The position numbers were made by a program, and so were the translations under genes. The notes beneath the pieces are model-generated. The model saw nothing but the letters and a program-made list of their open reading frames with translations, did no database searches and was not told the origin of the DNA. A stretch of 64,000 bases of DNA, from assembly GCF_033955345.1 (NCBI RefSeq), contig NZ_CP138332.1, forward strand, positions 3,596,001-3,660,000, read 5' to 3'. Source of the DNA: Sphingobacterium bambusae (GTDB lineage Bacteria; Bacteroidota; Bacteroidia; Sphingobacteriales; Sphingobacteriaceae). Positions 1 through 9,900 of this stretch are shown here, one piece after another; position 1 is the stretch's first letter, and the number at the start of each line of letters is the position of its first letter.

Positions 1-2
1 TT

Positions 3-803
3 AAGTCGTCTGGAGAGAAACTCTATACGATGGCTATTCAAAAGCAGGATCTGCAGATAGAAATCGATCGTATTGAGGCCGAATTGGATAATTTAATTAC
101 GCTGAAAAGTGCCGAGGCCTTGGATCCCAATTTGGAAGAATCCGAAGCTCGGGCTCGTAAAGCAATTGCTGAACTGCGTGTTAAATTAGAGGAACAAACG
201 ATAACGGAAGAGGATATCTCGCAAGCGAAGCAGGAAGTGACAAGGTTGAAAGGCGACGTTTCCGACTTACGTGTAAGCTTGAACGAACTGAAGGTGAGAA
301 ATGAGCTACTGCAGCGCGAGAATCAAGATCTTTCTGACAAAGTCGTCGCAACGGATAAAAAGATTAATGTACTTTCCAAGGAAAATACGCAACTAAGAGA
401 TAAAGTAACAGTAGCATCGGGTCTTAAGGTATCTAATGTCCATGTAAATGGTGTTTCTATATCCAAAAAAGGTAGCGTGGAAATCGAAAGTCGCGCAAGA
501 CGGGTGGACCAGCTACAGATCCTATTTTCTGTGGCAGATAATGCATTGGCAAAGGGCGGCAACAAAGAAATATTTGTGCGCGTGGTAGATCCAGCAGGCA
601 ATCTTTTTGGCGACGCCAATAATTTTTTCTACGTTCATGGCGAGAAACTACAGTACACCTTTAAAGACGTCATCAACTTCACCAATAATGGTGAAGAATA
701 CCAGTTCATGTGGTCGTTGGATAAATTTAAAAAGGGAGCCTACACGGTGCTACTTTACAACGACAACGCAATCATGGGGCGTGCTGGAATTGTGCTAAAG
801 TAA
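3..803 (+). CDS. Coiled-coil protein with C-terminal beta domain, 5' end outside window
   Basis: The frame is open from the window edge to the stop, and the first in-frame ATG (position 30) has no convincing signal in front of it, so the gene is probably cut at its 5' end. The visible part has about 110 residues of charged heptad coiled coil rich in Glu, Lys and Leu, then a globular C-terminal half of about 120 residues that looks beta-rich. Similar Bacteroidota proteins, as I remember them, have an N-terminal membrane anchor, a coiled coil and this C-terminal domain, which suggests an envelope-anchored structural protein. No enzymatic motif is visible and the function is unknown. Confidence 0.75.
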   Translation, partial: KSSGEKLYTMAIQKQDLQIEIDRIEAELDNLITLKSAEALDPNLEESEARARKAIAELRVKLEEQTITEEDISQAKQEVTRLKGDVSDLRVSLNELKVRNELLQRENQDLSDKVVATDKKINVLSKENTQLRDKVTVASGLKVSNVHVNGVSISKKGSVEIESRARRVDQLQILFSVADNALAKGGNKEIFVRVVDPAGNLFGDANNFFYVHGEKLQYTFKDVINFTNNGEEYQFMWSLDKFKKGAYTVLLYNDNAIMGRAGIVLK

Positions 804-1107
804 GCCTCAGCGTTTCTTAGCGAAAATCTCCTCAATTCTATATTATTCTTCCAACCGTTTTCAATACCCTTACTGAAAGATTAAAGTAGGGGATTTCTGT
901 TTTTATGTAGGGCATGTTCTTTGTGGCTCGAGCGTTGTATGGAGCGACAAACGATCAAGATACCGTGGACTGCAGGAAGTTTAACTTTTTGTACTCCTTT
1001 CCTTTGCGTTATAAAAGCGTGTCGCCTAAAGTCTTTCTAATCTTCTTTATAATGCATTCGATAGGAGAGAAAACCTGTGCTACAAGTGTAAGCGTCAGGG
1101 GTGATAC
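804..1107. other. Intergenic gap with no recognised gene
   Basis: This 304-bp gap separates the coiled-coil gene from the convergent histidine kinase gene. A 65-codon plus-strand frame (914-1111) exists but has no family resemblance, no promoter and runs into the end of the kinase gene. I see no convincing terminator hairpin. Confidence 0.5.
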
Positions 1108-4100
1108 CTAGCCTCTGTAGATAGGTAATGTAATGATAAACGTTGTTCCGCTATTAGCCTTCGTTACAAATTCGATTTTACCACCTATACCCGTTACCGT
1201 TTGTTTTACAAATGCCAATCCCAAACCTGTTCCAGAGCTCTTAGTTGTAAAGTTTGGTTTAAAGATATTTGGAATCGCTTCATCGGATATCCCATAACCA
1301 TAGTCTTGGATCAAAATCTGTACATGCTGCTGATCCGAATAGCTCACCTCTACATTAATCTTGGTCTTTTTGCGGCCCACACTGGCTTCGATAGCATTCT
1401 TGAAGAGATTGTTGAACGATCGAAGCATTTGATCCCGGTCGCCAAGGATGTAGATAGCACGATCCGCTGTCTCATTATTGAGCACAATCAGTGTACTGGT
1501 CGTGCTGTTGAAGAAGTTCATCACTTTCAGGATCTTCTCGATGAGGTTGATCTTTACCAAGTTGGTCTCCGGCAATTTCGCAAATGCAGAGAACTCGGTA
1601 GCAATCTTCGACAGGCTATCGATCTGTTCAATAACAGAATTTGATATCCTCAAAAAGCGCTCAGAAAATCGTTCGTCGTTTTCATGATAAGATCGCATCA
1701 ACTGTTGTATACCCAACTTCATTGGAGTCAGTGGGTTTTTTATTTCGTGAGCCACCTGTTTGGCCATTTCACGCCAAGCTTTTTCGCGCTCGGCATCACG
1801 TAGTTGCTTCGCACTCTCTTCGAGCTTGATCAACATATAGTTGTACTCCTTAATCAGCATGCCTATTTCATCATTTCGTTCCCAATAGAGCGGTTCATTG
1901 ATCTTATTCGACAACTGCGTTTCTGCCAGTTTCTGTCGTACAATATCCAATGGCTTCGTGATCTTACTGGATACCGCTACAGCGATAAACCCGAAGAGGA
2001 TAATGATAAAGGTATAGATGTTCAGTATGGTATTCAACAATAGATTTTTGTTGGCTATGGCATCCTTCTCCGTTGTGTAATAGGGGATGTTGAGGTAGGC
2101 GACCGTTTTATACTCTTCGTTTTTGATAGCAGCATAGGCCGCGGCAAACTTAAAGATAGAAATCTGTTCTTGCTCATAGGCCTCTGACTTGCGCAACACG
2201 GCCAGTTTGCTCAAGGCGTCGGGGTTAATATACTCGGAGATAAGTTTGAGATCGAATATCCGCGGCTGCGATGTGTACAGGAGCTTCCCATTTTTATCAT
2301 AGAGGTTAAAGTTTGTCATCGTCGACGGAGCCATGTCCCTTAACATCTTGATGATAACTTGTCGCACATCATCCTTGCTGCCAGCGATACTATTTTCTAT
2401 TTTCTTGGTAATTTCTGCAATTTCTTTGAGTCGATTAGCCGATGTTGTTTCCTCCAACTGCTTATTGATGCTGATAAACGCGATACCTCCTGAAATCAGG
2501 ATCCCCAATAATACGGACATGATAACCAATGTCTGTATGCGTGTGCTATACTGTATGTTGTTGAACAGTTGTCTGAAATGATAACGTATTCTATTCCATC
2601 GGAACGATTTGTCGCTGATGGTCTTGAAGATGTAGTTCGTGAAGTTGAAAAAACCAAAGAAAATCAACAACAATATGAAAACTATCGAACCCAAGGCCAA
2701 ATATTCCCAGGCGGTGGTCTTTTGTTTACTGAGAATGATCGTTGTATATTGATCGGGCTTGTAGGCTAGGTGCAGGAAGTTGTCCTGCTCCTTTATTTCA
2801 AGAAACTCACGTAGCTTATTGGGGATATTAAAGTCGTTTTCGGCGTAATTGTAGGTGCCATATTGCGTGACTAGGTTATGACCCTTATAGAGCGCATAGG
2901 AGTTGTTCTCGAATGCGTCAAACTGCCAAGCAGAAGATTTGTTGTCTGATAAGATTTCTGGATAGGGAAGCAACGTGCTATAGGCCAGATTTTTCAGGTT
3001 GATGTAAATATGGTAAAACTTATCAGGATCGTTCTCGTAAGGAATGGTCAGGTGCGTAAAATATTCGTGCGTGCCGAGTTCACTTTTTAATCGATAAAAG
3101 TTCGTGGTGAATGGAATCTTAATGGCACTTTTAATAACCTTTTCTCGGTAGGCGGCCGCGACATTGGAGGCATATTTTTCCAAAGGTTGACCTTCGTTGT
3201 TATAAAAGAATGCCTGAAACTCGAACTTCGACAGATAGCCGCTCAGGTAGCGTGTTTTGATATAGTCTGCTATGTAAGGAATATCAGTCGCCGTATCATT
3301 CAAGCTGAGTAGTTTTTCGAGCTTATAATCGTTATTGATGTTTTTTTCGATATCTACAAAAAGAGAAACAGCATTGACATCATCTTCGGCGAGCAAATGA
3401 GCGATGGATTGTTTCATCACATCTTTTTTCTTTATCCTATTGTAGTGGTTATAGGAAATTACCGATACGCCTGAGAGCAATAATATTGTAGATATGAATA
3501 TGGACAGGCGATAAGGCGCTGTAAATCCATAGGCTTTGTATGTGCGCAGAAAAACGAGGCAGCCAAAGAACAAGGAAAAGTATAGACTCTGACCTATTAA
3601 TGAGGTTAGAAACAAAGCAATAATCAGGCAGCCCAGCGCGATGTTCAGCATAGCTGTGATATCCCTTAGGAAGTACTTTACCATCTGGATAATCTCGTCG
3701 ATATATAAGATGATCGTGGTAACGTTGAAACAGAAAAGTAAGATACAGAGCCAGCCATAAAAACCAAGGTTCAATATCTTCGTGAAATCATTTTCGTATA
3801 ATGGCGAGTGGGTTAGTAGGGTGCCCAGAAAGTAAAACATGATCTGCGCGATCACATAGATGGAAATGATGCCGATAAAAGAAAAGGTTGTAGCCGATTT
3901 TCGCTGCAATAAGCGCTTCGGTACGGGGAGATAACGCTGTATATATTTAACGAAGCATATAAACCAAAATATACTTCCCGTGGTCATCAGGTAGGCCCAC
4001 ACATTGGGAAGAAACTGATTGTAGGCGTAGAATTTTGGATCAAATAGCTCTAGACTGGAATGTACAGAGAGCCAGTTTGAACGGAGATCGATATAACGGA

Positions 4101-4851
4101 TGATGACTAATACCGAAAAGAATAGCAAAACAGCAAGCCACGCTCGTCCGTTTTTCGCAAGATGCAAACACACGCTATTCGTGAGAATAATCAGGCAAAT
4201 AATCGCCGCTACCCAACAGATAAATTGTAGATCAATGTAGATATTGTCCTTCTTTCCGTCGATCAGCTTGATGGAAAATAGGTAGTTGTTATCTTTACTG
4301 TAGATGTTTCGGATATTCTTGTTGTCATTGTACTGTGCAATTTCGATATTTTTAACACCAATGATGCTCAAGAAGTTGTTGGTTAGGTAATTATTGGGAT
4401 TTTCGAAATTTCGTTTGATAGGCACTAAGGCCAAGACCGATATACCGTGCTGCAGATCCTTTTTCTTAACCAGAAATGACCTATTTTCCGATTGCATGTA
4501 GGAAGTTCGGCTACGGAGGCCAACATCGGTAACCGGTACATAGATATTGGTTGACCAATGCACAATCTGGTTATCACGATACACATAGAAAAAGATGAAC
4601 TCTTTACTTATTTCATCGGTAATTTGAGCGAGTTGAATGGGGTATTTATCAACATTCTGGAATGTCTTAACAATAAGGCTATCGCCTAATATTTCATCAA
4701 TTCTATCTTCAAATCTATGAATGTTACTCGTTAGTTTGCGCTCGTCCAACTGCAACATCTCTTCATCCGTGATGGTAAAATGTATAGTGATGGCGGTACC
4801 TAATAAAGATAACGTTAAGATCAAAAGTAAGAATCGAATCTTTGTCAACAT
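1108..4851 (-). CDS. Large membrane sensor histidine kinase, NtrY-like
   Basis: The protein has 1247 residues, unusually long for a histidine kinase. It starts with a membrane segment, then an extracytoplasmic stretch, a block of about six or more hydrophobic helices (roughly residues 200-470), a second extracytoplasmic region, further membrane segments and a HAMP linker near residues 955-1010. The phospho-acceptor is His1035 in a VAHEIKNPLTPM motif, typical of the NtrY/HisKA class. The ATPase domain follows with an N box (NNLFKNAIEA), a G1 box (DYGYGI) and a G2 box (GTGLGLAFVKQ). No response regulator lies next to it in the window, so its partner is elsewhere. The sensed signal is unknown. 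It is transcribed toward the window start, downstream of but separated by a terminator from sdhB. Confidence 0.93.
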   Translation of the reverse strand: MLTKIRFLLLILTLSLLGTAITIHFTITDEEMLQLDERKLTSNIHRFEDRIDEILGDSLIVKTFQNVDKYPIQLAQITDEISKEFIFFYVYRDNQIVHWSTNIYVPVTDVGLRSRTSYMQSENRSFLVKKKDLQHGISVLALVPIKRNFENPNNYLTNNFLSIIGVKNIEIAQYNDNKNIRNIYSKDNNYLFSIKLIDGKKDNIYIDLQFICWVAAIICLIILTNSVCLHLAKNGRAWLAVLLFFSVLVIIRYIDLRSNWLSVHSSLELFDPKFYAYNQFLPNVWAYLMTTGSIFWFICFVKYIQRYLPVPKRLLQRKSATTFSFIGIISIYVIAQIMFYFLGTLLTHSPLYENDFTKILNLGFYGWLCILLFCFNVTTIILYIDEIIQMVKYFLRDITAMLNIALGCLIIALFLTSLIGQSLYFSLFFGCLVFLRTYKAYGFTAPYRLSIFISTILLLSGVSVISYNHYNRIKKKDVMKQSIAHLLAEDDVNAVSLFVDIEKNINNDYKLEKLLSLNDTATDIPYIADYIKTRYLSGYLSKFEFQAFFYNNEGQPLEKYASNVAAAYREKVIKSAIKIPFTTNFYRLKSELGTHEYFTHLTIPYENDPDKFYHIYINLKNLAYSTLLPYPEILSDNKSSAWQFDAFENNSYALYKGHNLVTQYGTYNYAENDFNIPNKLREFLEIKEQDNFLHLAYKPDQYTTIILSKQKTTAWEYLALGSIVFILLLIFFGFFNFTNYIFKTISDKSFRWNRIRYHFRQLFNNIQYSTRIQTLVIMSVLLGILISGGIAFISINKQLEETTSANRLKEIAEITKKIENSIAGSKDDVRQVIIKMLRDMAPSTMTNFNLYDKNGKLLYTSQPRIFDLKLISEYINPDALSKLAVLRKSEAYEQEQISIFKFAAAYAAIKNEEYKTVAYLNIPYYTTEKDAIANKNLLLNTILNIYTFIIILFGFIAVAVSSKITKPLDIVRQKLAETQLSNKINEPLYWERNDEIGMLIKEYNYMLIKLEESAKQLRDAEREKAWREMAKQVAHEIKNPLTPMKLGIQQLMRSYHENDERFSERFLRISNSVIEQIDSLSKIATEFSAFAKLPETNLVKINLIEKILKVMNFFNSTTSTLIVLNNETADRAIYILGDRDQMLRSFNNLFKNAIEASVGRKKTKINVEVSYSDQQHVQILIQDYGYGISDEAIPNIFKPNFTTKSSGTGLGLAFVKQTVTGIGGKIEFVTKANSGTTFIITLPIYRG

Positions 4852-4882
4852 TTAAGTCCCTTTTCGTGAAATGTAAATATAT

Positions 4883-4919
4883 AAAAAGTCCTCGTTATTA
4901 GTTGTAACGAGGACTTTTT
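4883..4919 (-). terminator. Terminator of sdhCAB operon
   Basis: A perfect 15-bp inverted repeat (4883-4897 and 4905-4919) with a 7-nt loop has A/T runs at its outer ends. It sits between the sdhB stop and the kinase start and gives a U-tract on the minus strand. Confidence 0.85.
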
Positions 4920-4940
4920 ATGCGCGAATTATACGGTCGA

Positions 4941-5720
4941 CTAGTTGTGCGTATGTACATCTTCCTCACGGAAGAACTTCGCTGTAAAATATTCGCGGTT
5001 CATGCGCGCAATATTTGTCAATTTAATACCTTTCGGACACTCTGCTTCACAAGCACCTGTATTCGTACAGTTACCAAAGCCTTCCGCATCCATTTGGTCT
5101 ACCATCGCCTGTGCACGTTCGTAACGCTCTGTTTGTCCTTGAGGGAGTAAAGCGAATTGCGAGATCTTAGCAGAAACGAATAACATCGCTGATGCATTCT
5201 TACATGCGGCTACACAAGCACCGCAACCAATACATGTTGCTGCTTCGAAAGCTTCGTCAGCAATACGCTTAGGGATAGGAATTGTGTTGGCATCAGGTAC
5301 ACCGCCGGTGTTGATGTTCACATAACCGCCAGCTTGTTGTATACGGTCGAACGATGTGCGGTCTACAGCAAGATCCTTCAATACTGGGAAAGCGGCTGCA
5401 CGCCAAGGCTCGATAACGATGGTTTGTCCGTCGTGAAACGTACGCATGTGTAACTGGCAGGTGGTGATGCCATATTTTGGTCCGTGAGGACGGCCGTTAA
5501 TCACCAGCGAGCACATGCCGCAGATACCTTCGCGACAGTCGTGATCGAAGTAGATTGGGTCTTCCCCTAAACGGGTAAGGTCTTCATTGACAACGTCAAG
5601 CATTTCAAGAAAAGACATATCATCAGCAATGTCTTTCGCTTGAATAGTGACGAACTGACCTTTGGATTTATCATTTTTTTGACGCCAAACTTTCAGCGTT
5701 AAATTCATATGTTGTGCCAT
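4941..5720 (-). CDS. sdhB: Succinate dehydrogenase/fumarate reductase iron-sulfur subunit
   Basis: This electron-transfer subunit of respiratory complex II links the flavoprotein to the membrane quinone site. The N-terminal half carries the 2Fe-2S ligands in CREGICGMC and a later Cys in the GITTC segment. The C-terminal half carries [12 protein letters not shown] and [14 protein letters not shown], the ligands for the 4Fe-4S and 3Fe-4S clusters. The chosen ATG at 5720 gives 259 residues beginning [15 protein letters not shown] longer frame from 5765 adds 15 residues that look untranslated, and an ATG at 5708 is also possible. It is the last gene of sdhCAB and ends at a strong terminator. Confidence 0.95.
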   Translation of the reverse strand: MAQHMNLTLKVWRQKNDKSKGQFVTIQAKDIADDMSFLEMLDVVNEDLTRLGEDPIYFDHDCREGICGMCSLVINGRPHGPKYGITTCQLHMRTFHDGQTIVIEPWRAAAFPVLKDLAVDRTSFDRIQQAGGYVNINTGGVPDANTIPIPKRIADEAFEAATCIGCGACVAACKNASAMLFVSAKISQFALLPQGQTERYERAQAMVDQMDAEGFGNCTNTGACEAECPKGIKLTNIARMNREYFTAKFFREEDVHTHN

Positions 5721-5773
5721 GATAGTATGGTTATGTAATAGGATTGAGCAAGCAAGCTTGCTCACCCAATATA

Positions 5774-7708
5774 CTATTTATAACTTCTTTGTGTTAATTT
5801 AACATTCTCGAAGACTAACTCTTCCTTGTGTAGAACCTCAGGTTGATTTTCACCTGCAAACGCCCAAGCAGCAACATAGGTGAAGTTTTCATCGTCACGC
5901 ATTGCCTCGCCCTCTTCAGTTTGCGACTCCAAACGGAAGTGGCCACCACAAGATTCGCTACGGTTTAATGCATCATCAACCATAAGTTCGCCCAATTCGA
6001 TGAAATCCGCCACACGTCCTGCTTTCTCCAAAGACATATTGAGCTCTTCGTTCTCACCCAATACCTTCACGTCTGTCCAGAATTCTTTCTTCAACGCTTG
6101 GATCAATCCTTTCGCTTTTGTTAATCCTTCTGCCGTACGTGCCATACCGCAATATTCCCACATGATTTTACCCAATTCCTTATGAATGTCATCAATGGTT
6201 TTAGAACCTTTAAGACTTAATAAGGTATTGATTTTATCTTCCACTTCTTTGCGTGTCTCTTCAAAAGCCGGGTGGTTTTTGTCAACAGGAGCAAAGCTTC
6301 CAAGTTTAGCAAGGTAATCACCAACAGTGAACGGAATAACGAAATAACCATCGGATAGACCTTGCATCAACGCTGACGCACCTAAACGGTTTGCACCGTG
6401 GTCAGAGAAGTTACATTCTCCTAAAGCGTAAAGTCCAGGTACCGTAGTCATCAAGTTATAGTCAACCCAAACACCACCCATAGTATAGTGAACAGCAGGG
6501 TAGATACGCATCGGTTGCTCATAGGGGTTCTCGTCTGTGATCTGATAATACATATCAAACAAGTTTCCATATTTAGCCTCTACGGTATCTTTACCCAAAC
6601 GTTTGATTGCATCGGCGAAGTCCAAGAATACAGCAACACCCGATTTTCCAACTCCACGGCCGTCATCGACCATTTCTTTGGCATTACGGGAAGCAACGTC
6701 ACGAGGTACAAGGTTACCAAATGAAGGGTATTTTCTTTCCAAGAAGTAATCGCGATCATCTTCTTTAATCTCTGCCGGTTTCAAAGCGCCAGTACGTAGT
6801 TTTTCGGAAAGTTCTTTCGTTTTTGGTACCCAAACGCGGCCGTCGTTACGCAATGATTCAGACATCAAGGTCAACTTCGATTGGTGATCGCCAGTTACCG
6901 GAATACAGGTAGGGTGAATCTGTGTGTAGCAAGGGTTTGCGAAGTAAGCACCTCTTTTGTGTGCTCTCCAAGCAGCAGTAACGTTACAGCCCATTGCATT
7001 GGTGGAAAGGAAGAACACGTTACCATAGCCACCTGTACACAATAGTACAGCATGTCCTTCGTGCGACTCGATTTTACCGGTGATCATATCGCGGGTAATG
7101 ATACCACGTGCATGGCCATCGATCTTCACCAAGTCCAACATCTCGTGGCGGGTGTACGATTTTACTTTTCCTTTTTTGATTTGGCGGTTTAATGCCGAGT
7201 AGGCACCCAACAACAATTGTTGTCCTGTTTGACCACGGGCATAAAATGTACGTGAAACCTGCGCTCCACCAAATGAACGGTTATCCAATAGACCGCCATA
7301 TTCGCGAGCGAAAGGAACACCTTGAGCCACACATTGGTCGATGATGTTTACCGATACTTCGGCCAAACGATAAACGTTCGCCTCACGTGCACGGTAGTCA
7401 CCCCCTTTGATGGTATCGTAAAATAAACGGAAAACAGAGTCACCGTCGTTTTGATAGTTTTTAGCAGCATTGATACCACCCTGTGCAGCGATAGAGTGTG
7501 CACGACGTGGCGAATCTTGGTAACAAAATGTTTTAACGTTGTAACCCAATTCTGCTAATGAAGCTGCTGCCGACGCCCCAGCCAAACCTGTACCCACAAC
7601 CAAGATTGTGAACTTACGTTTGTTCGCTGGGTTAACCAACTTCATCTCAAATTTATGTTTTGACCATTTCTCGGCCAATGGGCCGGCAGGTACTTTTGAA
7701 TCTAACAT
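5774..7708 (-). CDS. sdhA: Succinate dehydrogenase/fumarate reductase flavoprotein subunit
   Basis: The 644-residue FAD-binding catalytic subunit oxidises succinate to fumarate or does the reverse. The dinucleotide-binding motif is [12 protein letters not shown] near residue 37. His71 in [13 protein letters not shown] is at the position of the His that binds FAD covalently in this family. The sequence [12 protein letters not shown] and the later [16 protein letters not shown] are typical of the di-haem, menaquinone-linked type. It lies between sdhC (48 nt upstream) and sdhB. The B. subtilis/Wolinella-like subunit set does not by itself tell whether it acts mainly as a dehydrogenase or a fumarate reductase. 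Confidence 0.96.
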   Translation of the reverse strand: MLDSKVPAGPLAEKWSKHKFEMKLVNPANKRKFTILVVGTGLAGASAAASLAELGYNVKTFCYQDSPRRAHSIAAQGGINAAKNYQNDGDSVFRLFYDTIKGGDYRAREANVYRLAEVSVNIIDQCVAQGVPFAREYGGLLDNRSFGGAQVSRTFYARGQTGQQLLLGAYSALNRQIKKGKVKSYTRHEMLDLVKIDGHARGIITRDMITGKIESHEGHAVLLCTGGYGNVFFLSTNAMGCNVTAAWRAHKRGAYFANPCYTQIHPTCIPVTGDHQSKLTLMSESLRNDGRVWVPKTKELSEKLRTGALKPAEIKEDDRDYFLERKYPSFGNLVPRDVASRNAKEMVDDGRGVGKSGVAVFLDFADAIKRLGKDTVEAKYGNLFDMYYQITDENPYEQPMRIYPAVHYTMGGVWVDYNLMTTVPGLYALGECNFSDHGANRLGASALMQGLSDGYFVIPFTVGDYLAKLGSFAPVDKNHPAFEETRKEVEDKINTLLSLKGSKTIDDIHKELGKIMWEYCGMARTAEGLTKAKGLIQALKKEFWTDVKVLGENEELNMSLEKAGRVADFIELGELMVDDALNRSESCGGHFRLESQTEEGEAMRDDENFTYVAAWAFAGENQPEVLHKEELVFENVKLTQRSYK

Positions 7709-7755
7709 ATTTAAATATTTTATATTTAGCAGATACGAATAGTATATCTAAAATA

Positions 7756-8529
7756 TTATTTAACGAAATAGAAATATAATGGCATCAAAGCAAATCCGAT
7801 TGGGATGAGGACACCAAAGAACCAAACACCAAGAAAGCGGATGATCGGTACGTATTTTTTATGTGAAAATCCGACCGTTTGGAATGCAGACTGAAATCCA
7901 TGGATAAGGTGAAACGAAAGTGCTGCCATAGCCAATACGTAAAGACCTACCAAAAAAGGATTCTCAAAAGCAAAATCTACTTGTTTGTAAAGATCACGTG
8001 CTTTAACTGTCTCAATACCGTTGTTTTCCGTTTTTACGTAATCCGTAAACTCGCTTGCTTCTAGTGTTTTAGCTATTGTTTTGCCCGTTGCTAGATCCGT
8101 TTGGTACTCAATGTAAGGCACTTGATCATTGTGGTATTTCCACCAGAAATTCTGCATGTGCGTAGCGATGAATACCAAAAGAACGGTTCCTAGGATACCC
8201 ATGTTGCGGGAGTTCCAAGTACTGTTTGCTTTTCCATCGTACTGTGCATAGTTTACAGGGCGAGCGGCTTTGTTCTTCATCGTTAAAACCAAAGCATAAA
8301 CAGCGTGAATGATGATCGAGGCATAAAGTAAATAAGATACTACCTTGATCGGAGGGAAATGCGTCATGAAGTACGCGTAGTTGTTGAAGGCATAGCCCCC
8401 GTCGTCTTTAAATAGGCTCAAGTTACCAATCAGGTGAACTATCAGGAACGTACATAGAAAAATTCCCGTTAAGCTCATGATCAGTTTTCTTCCCAGCGAA
8501 GAACTTAAAACTGGCTTTGAATTACTCAT
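7756..8529 (-). CDS. sdhC: Succinate dehydrogenase cytochrome b subunit
   Basis: The 257-residue membrane anchor has five hydrophobic helices, starting at about residues 16, 60, 108, 190 and 232. Conserved histidines lie within helices (FLIVHLIGNL, ASIIIHAVYAL, FIATHMQNFWW, SFHLIHGF) and are expected to bind two haems b. A single five-helix anchor is the B. subtilis-type complex II architecture. A polar loop of about 50 residues separates helices 3 and 4. It is the first gene of the operon, with a promoter element just upstream. Confidence 0.94.
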   Translation of the reverse strand: MSNSKPVLSSSLGRKLIMSLTGIFLCTFLIVHLIGNLSLFKDDGGYAFNNYAYFMTHFPPIKVVSYLLYASIIIHAVYALVLTMKNKAARPVNYAQYDGKANSTWNSRNMGILGTVLLVFIATHMQNFWWKYHNDQVPYIEYQTDLATGKTIAKTLEASEFTDYVKTENNGIETVKARDLYKQVDFAFENPFLVGLYVLAMAALSFHLIHGFQSAFQTVGFSHKKYVPIIRFLGVWFFGVLIPIGFALMPLYFYFVK

Positions 8530-8555
8530 TATCCTTGATTTTTTATATTGATTCG

Positions 8556-8590
8556 CAAATCTATTTATTTGTTAACAGAAATCTGACAAT
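8556..8590 (-). promoter_or_regulatory. Candidate sdhCAB promoter
   Basis: On the minus strand the sequence TAGATTTG (8556-8563) matches the Bacteroidota -7 element TANNTTTG exactly. A partial -33 element (ATTG, 8587-8590) lies 23 nt upstream. It is 27 bp from the sdhC start. Confidence 0.55.
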
Positions 8591-8628
8591 CGTCAATAAA
8601 ATCGAACAATTTAGAACAATTCTAATCA

Positions 8629-8667
8629 AAAAAGGGCTATGTCTTTTTTGTCGACATAGCCCTTTTT
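8629..8667 (-). terminator. Terminator of the outer-membrane barrel gene
   Basis: A perfect 15-bp inverted repeat (8629-8643 and 8653-8667) with a 9-nt loop gives a U-tract on the minus strand, just past the stop of the barrel gene at 8689. Confidence 0.85.
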
Positions 8668-8688
8668 ATTTTGTATTTTATTCGTTTT

Positions 8689-9276
8689 CTATAAGAATGC
8701 AAATCCTAAACCGATTGTCCACATTCTGATTTTTTGATTATAGTCTGGACTTTCGTTTAGGTCGGTTAAGCCATGCTCATAGCGAAGGTCTACGGTAAAT
8801 TTGCTAATATCTGCTCCAATACCACCAATAACACCTGTTGATGTTTTTTTGTAGCGATCCCAATCTGTTGCAGTCGTGAAATTTACTTTTCCGTCTTGAG
8901 CAAAAGAGAACACTGGACCTGCTTGAATTCTAACACCTACGGGGCCTAATCCGATTCTAGTTCCCAATAATACTGGGACATCGAAACTTTGGAAAGTTGC
9001 TTCACCACTCTCACCAGTGGTTTCAAACTGAGCACCGACCTTTTTGCTGGCATAATATGCTTCGGGTTGTACGTGGAATCCGGCAATGCCTACACGCCCC
9101 CAAGCGCCAAGCTGAAATCCTGTTTTCGTGTCGGAATTAAAAAATCGGCCTTCAGAGCTTAGGCTAGAAAAGCCTAAGGCGCCCTTAATACCTAGTTTGA
9201 ACGTAGGCAACAACTGCGCTTGCGTCATGCTTACCGCAAAAATCAAACAAATTAAAGTGAGTAGAGATTTTTTCAT
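8689..9276 (-). CDS. Outer-membrane beta-barrel protein, PorT-like
   Basis: The 195-residue protein begins with a clear signal peptide (MKKSLLTLICLIFAVSMTQA, cleaved before Q). The mature part alternates hydrophobic and polar residues in strands such as GFQLGAWGRVGIAGFHVQPEAYY and ends with an aromatic/hydrophobic residue pattern (IGLGFAFL), as expected of an outer-membrane barrel assembled by BamA. The length and glycine-rich strands fit the small PorT/OmpW-like barrel group of Bacteroidota. No specific substrate can be inferred. It is a single-gene unit, divergent from the CsbD-like gene. Confidence 0.82.
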   Translation of the reverse strand: MKKSLLTLICLIFAVSMTQAQLLPTFKLGIKGALGFSSLSSEGRFFNSDTKTGFQLGAWGRVGIAGFHVQPEAYYASKKVGAQFETTGESGEATFQSFDVPVLLGTRIGLGPVGVRIQAGPVFSFAQDGKVNFTTATDWDRYKKTSTGVIGGIGADISKFTVDLRYEHGLTDLNESPDYNQKIRMWTIGLGFAFL

Positions 9277-9337
9277 GTGAAAAATATTTGTTTATTTTAT
9301 TACTTTACAATAATAACGTATTTTTTTAAGAATAGTT

Positions 9338-9553
9338 ATGGCAACTTTAAAAATATCTGATCCCGAATGGAACATACTCAAGGTTAAATTGAGTAGAAAA
9401 TACAATCATTTAACAGAGGAAGACCTAGCCTACAGCGCTGGTGAGGAAGATTTGCTACTTAGTAAATTGGCGACACGCTTGCGCCGCAATAAAGATTACG
9501 TGCTGTTTACCTTGGCCAAGGAGTTGTCCAATTTAGAGTCGAATCGCCTGTAG
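9338..9553 (+). CDS. Small helical protein, CsbD-like
   Basis: This 71-residue protein has the layout of CsbD-family stress proteins: an early Trp in PEWNILKVKLSRKY, then the LTEEDL turn, then GEEDLLLSKLATRL. CsbD proteins are small helical proteins induced by stress, and their biochemical role is unknown. The match is by pattern only. The stop is 3 nt from the start of csaA, so it heads a csaA-tadA operon. Confidence 0.6.
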   Translation: MATLKISDPEWNILKVKLSRKYNHLTEEDLAYSAGEEDLLLSKLATRLRRNKDYVLFTLAKELSNLESNRL

Positions 9554-9556
9554 TTT

Positions 9557-9898
9557 ATGGAGGGATTGATTTCGTGGGGCGATTTTGAGCAAGTGGATCT
9601 GCGGGTGGGCACCGTGATGGAGGTGGCTGATTTTGAGAAAGCGCGCCGGCCGGCCTATAAGTTGTGGATTGATTTCGGTAAAGAGATTGGCGTGTTGAAG
9701 TCTAGCGCGCAGGTTACCGTGCATTATAAAAAGGAGGAGCTCGTCGGTCGTCAGGTTGTTGCGGTAGTTAATTTTCCAAAAAAACAAATTGCCGACTTCA
9801 TGTCCGAATGTTTGGTGACTGGTTTTGCCGATGAGCAGGGCAATATTGTGTTGACGGCAGTGGAACGCCCATTGCCCAACGGTTCTAAATTGATATAA
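9557..9898 (+). CDS. csaA: tRNA-binding domain protein, CsaA-like
   Basis: The 113-residue protein consists of a single OB-fold tRNA-binding domain, seen in DLRVGTVMEVADFEKARRPAYKLWIDFG and the later VVAVVNFPKKQIADFMSECLV. Stand-alone proteins of this kind (CsaA) act as chaperone-like or tRNA-binding factors, and the same domain is found in MetRS C-termini and PheRS. Full length matches the family. It is packed between the CsbD-like gene and tadA, which begins 2 nt downstream, so the three are probably co-transcribed. Confidence 0.88.
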   Translation: MEGLISWGDFEQVDLRVGTVMEVADFEKARRPAYKLWIDFGKEIGVLKSSAQVTVHYKKEELVGRQVVAVVNFPKKQIADFMSECLVTGFADEQGNIVLTAVERPLPNGSKLI

Positions 9899-9900
9899 AT

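Noticed and set aside
914..1111. 65-codon plus-strand frame after the first gene
   Set aside because: No family resemblance, no promoter, and it overlaps the 3' end of the kinase gene. Composition is like non-coding sequence.
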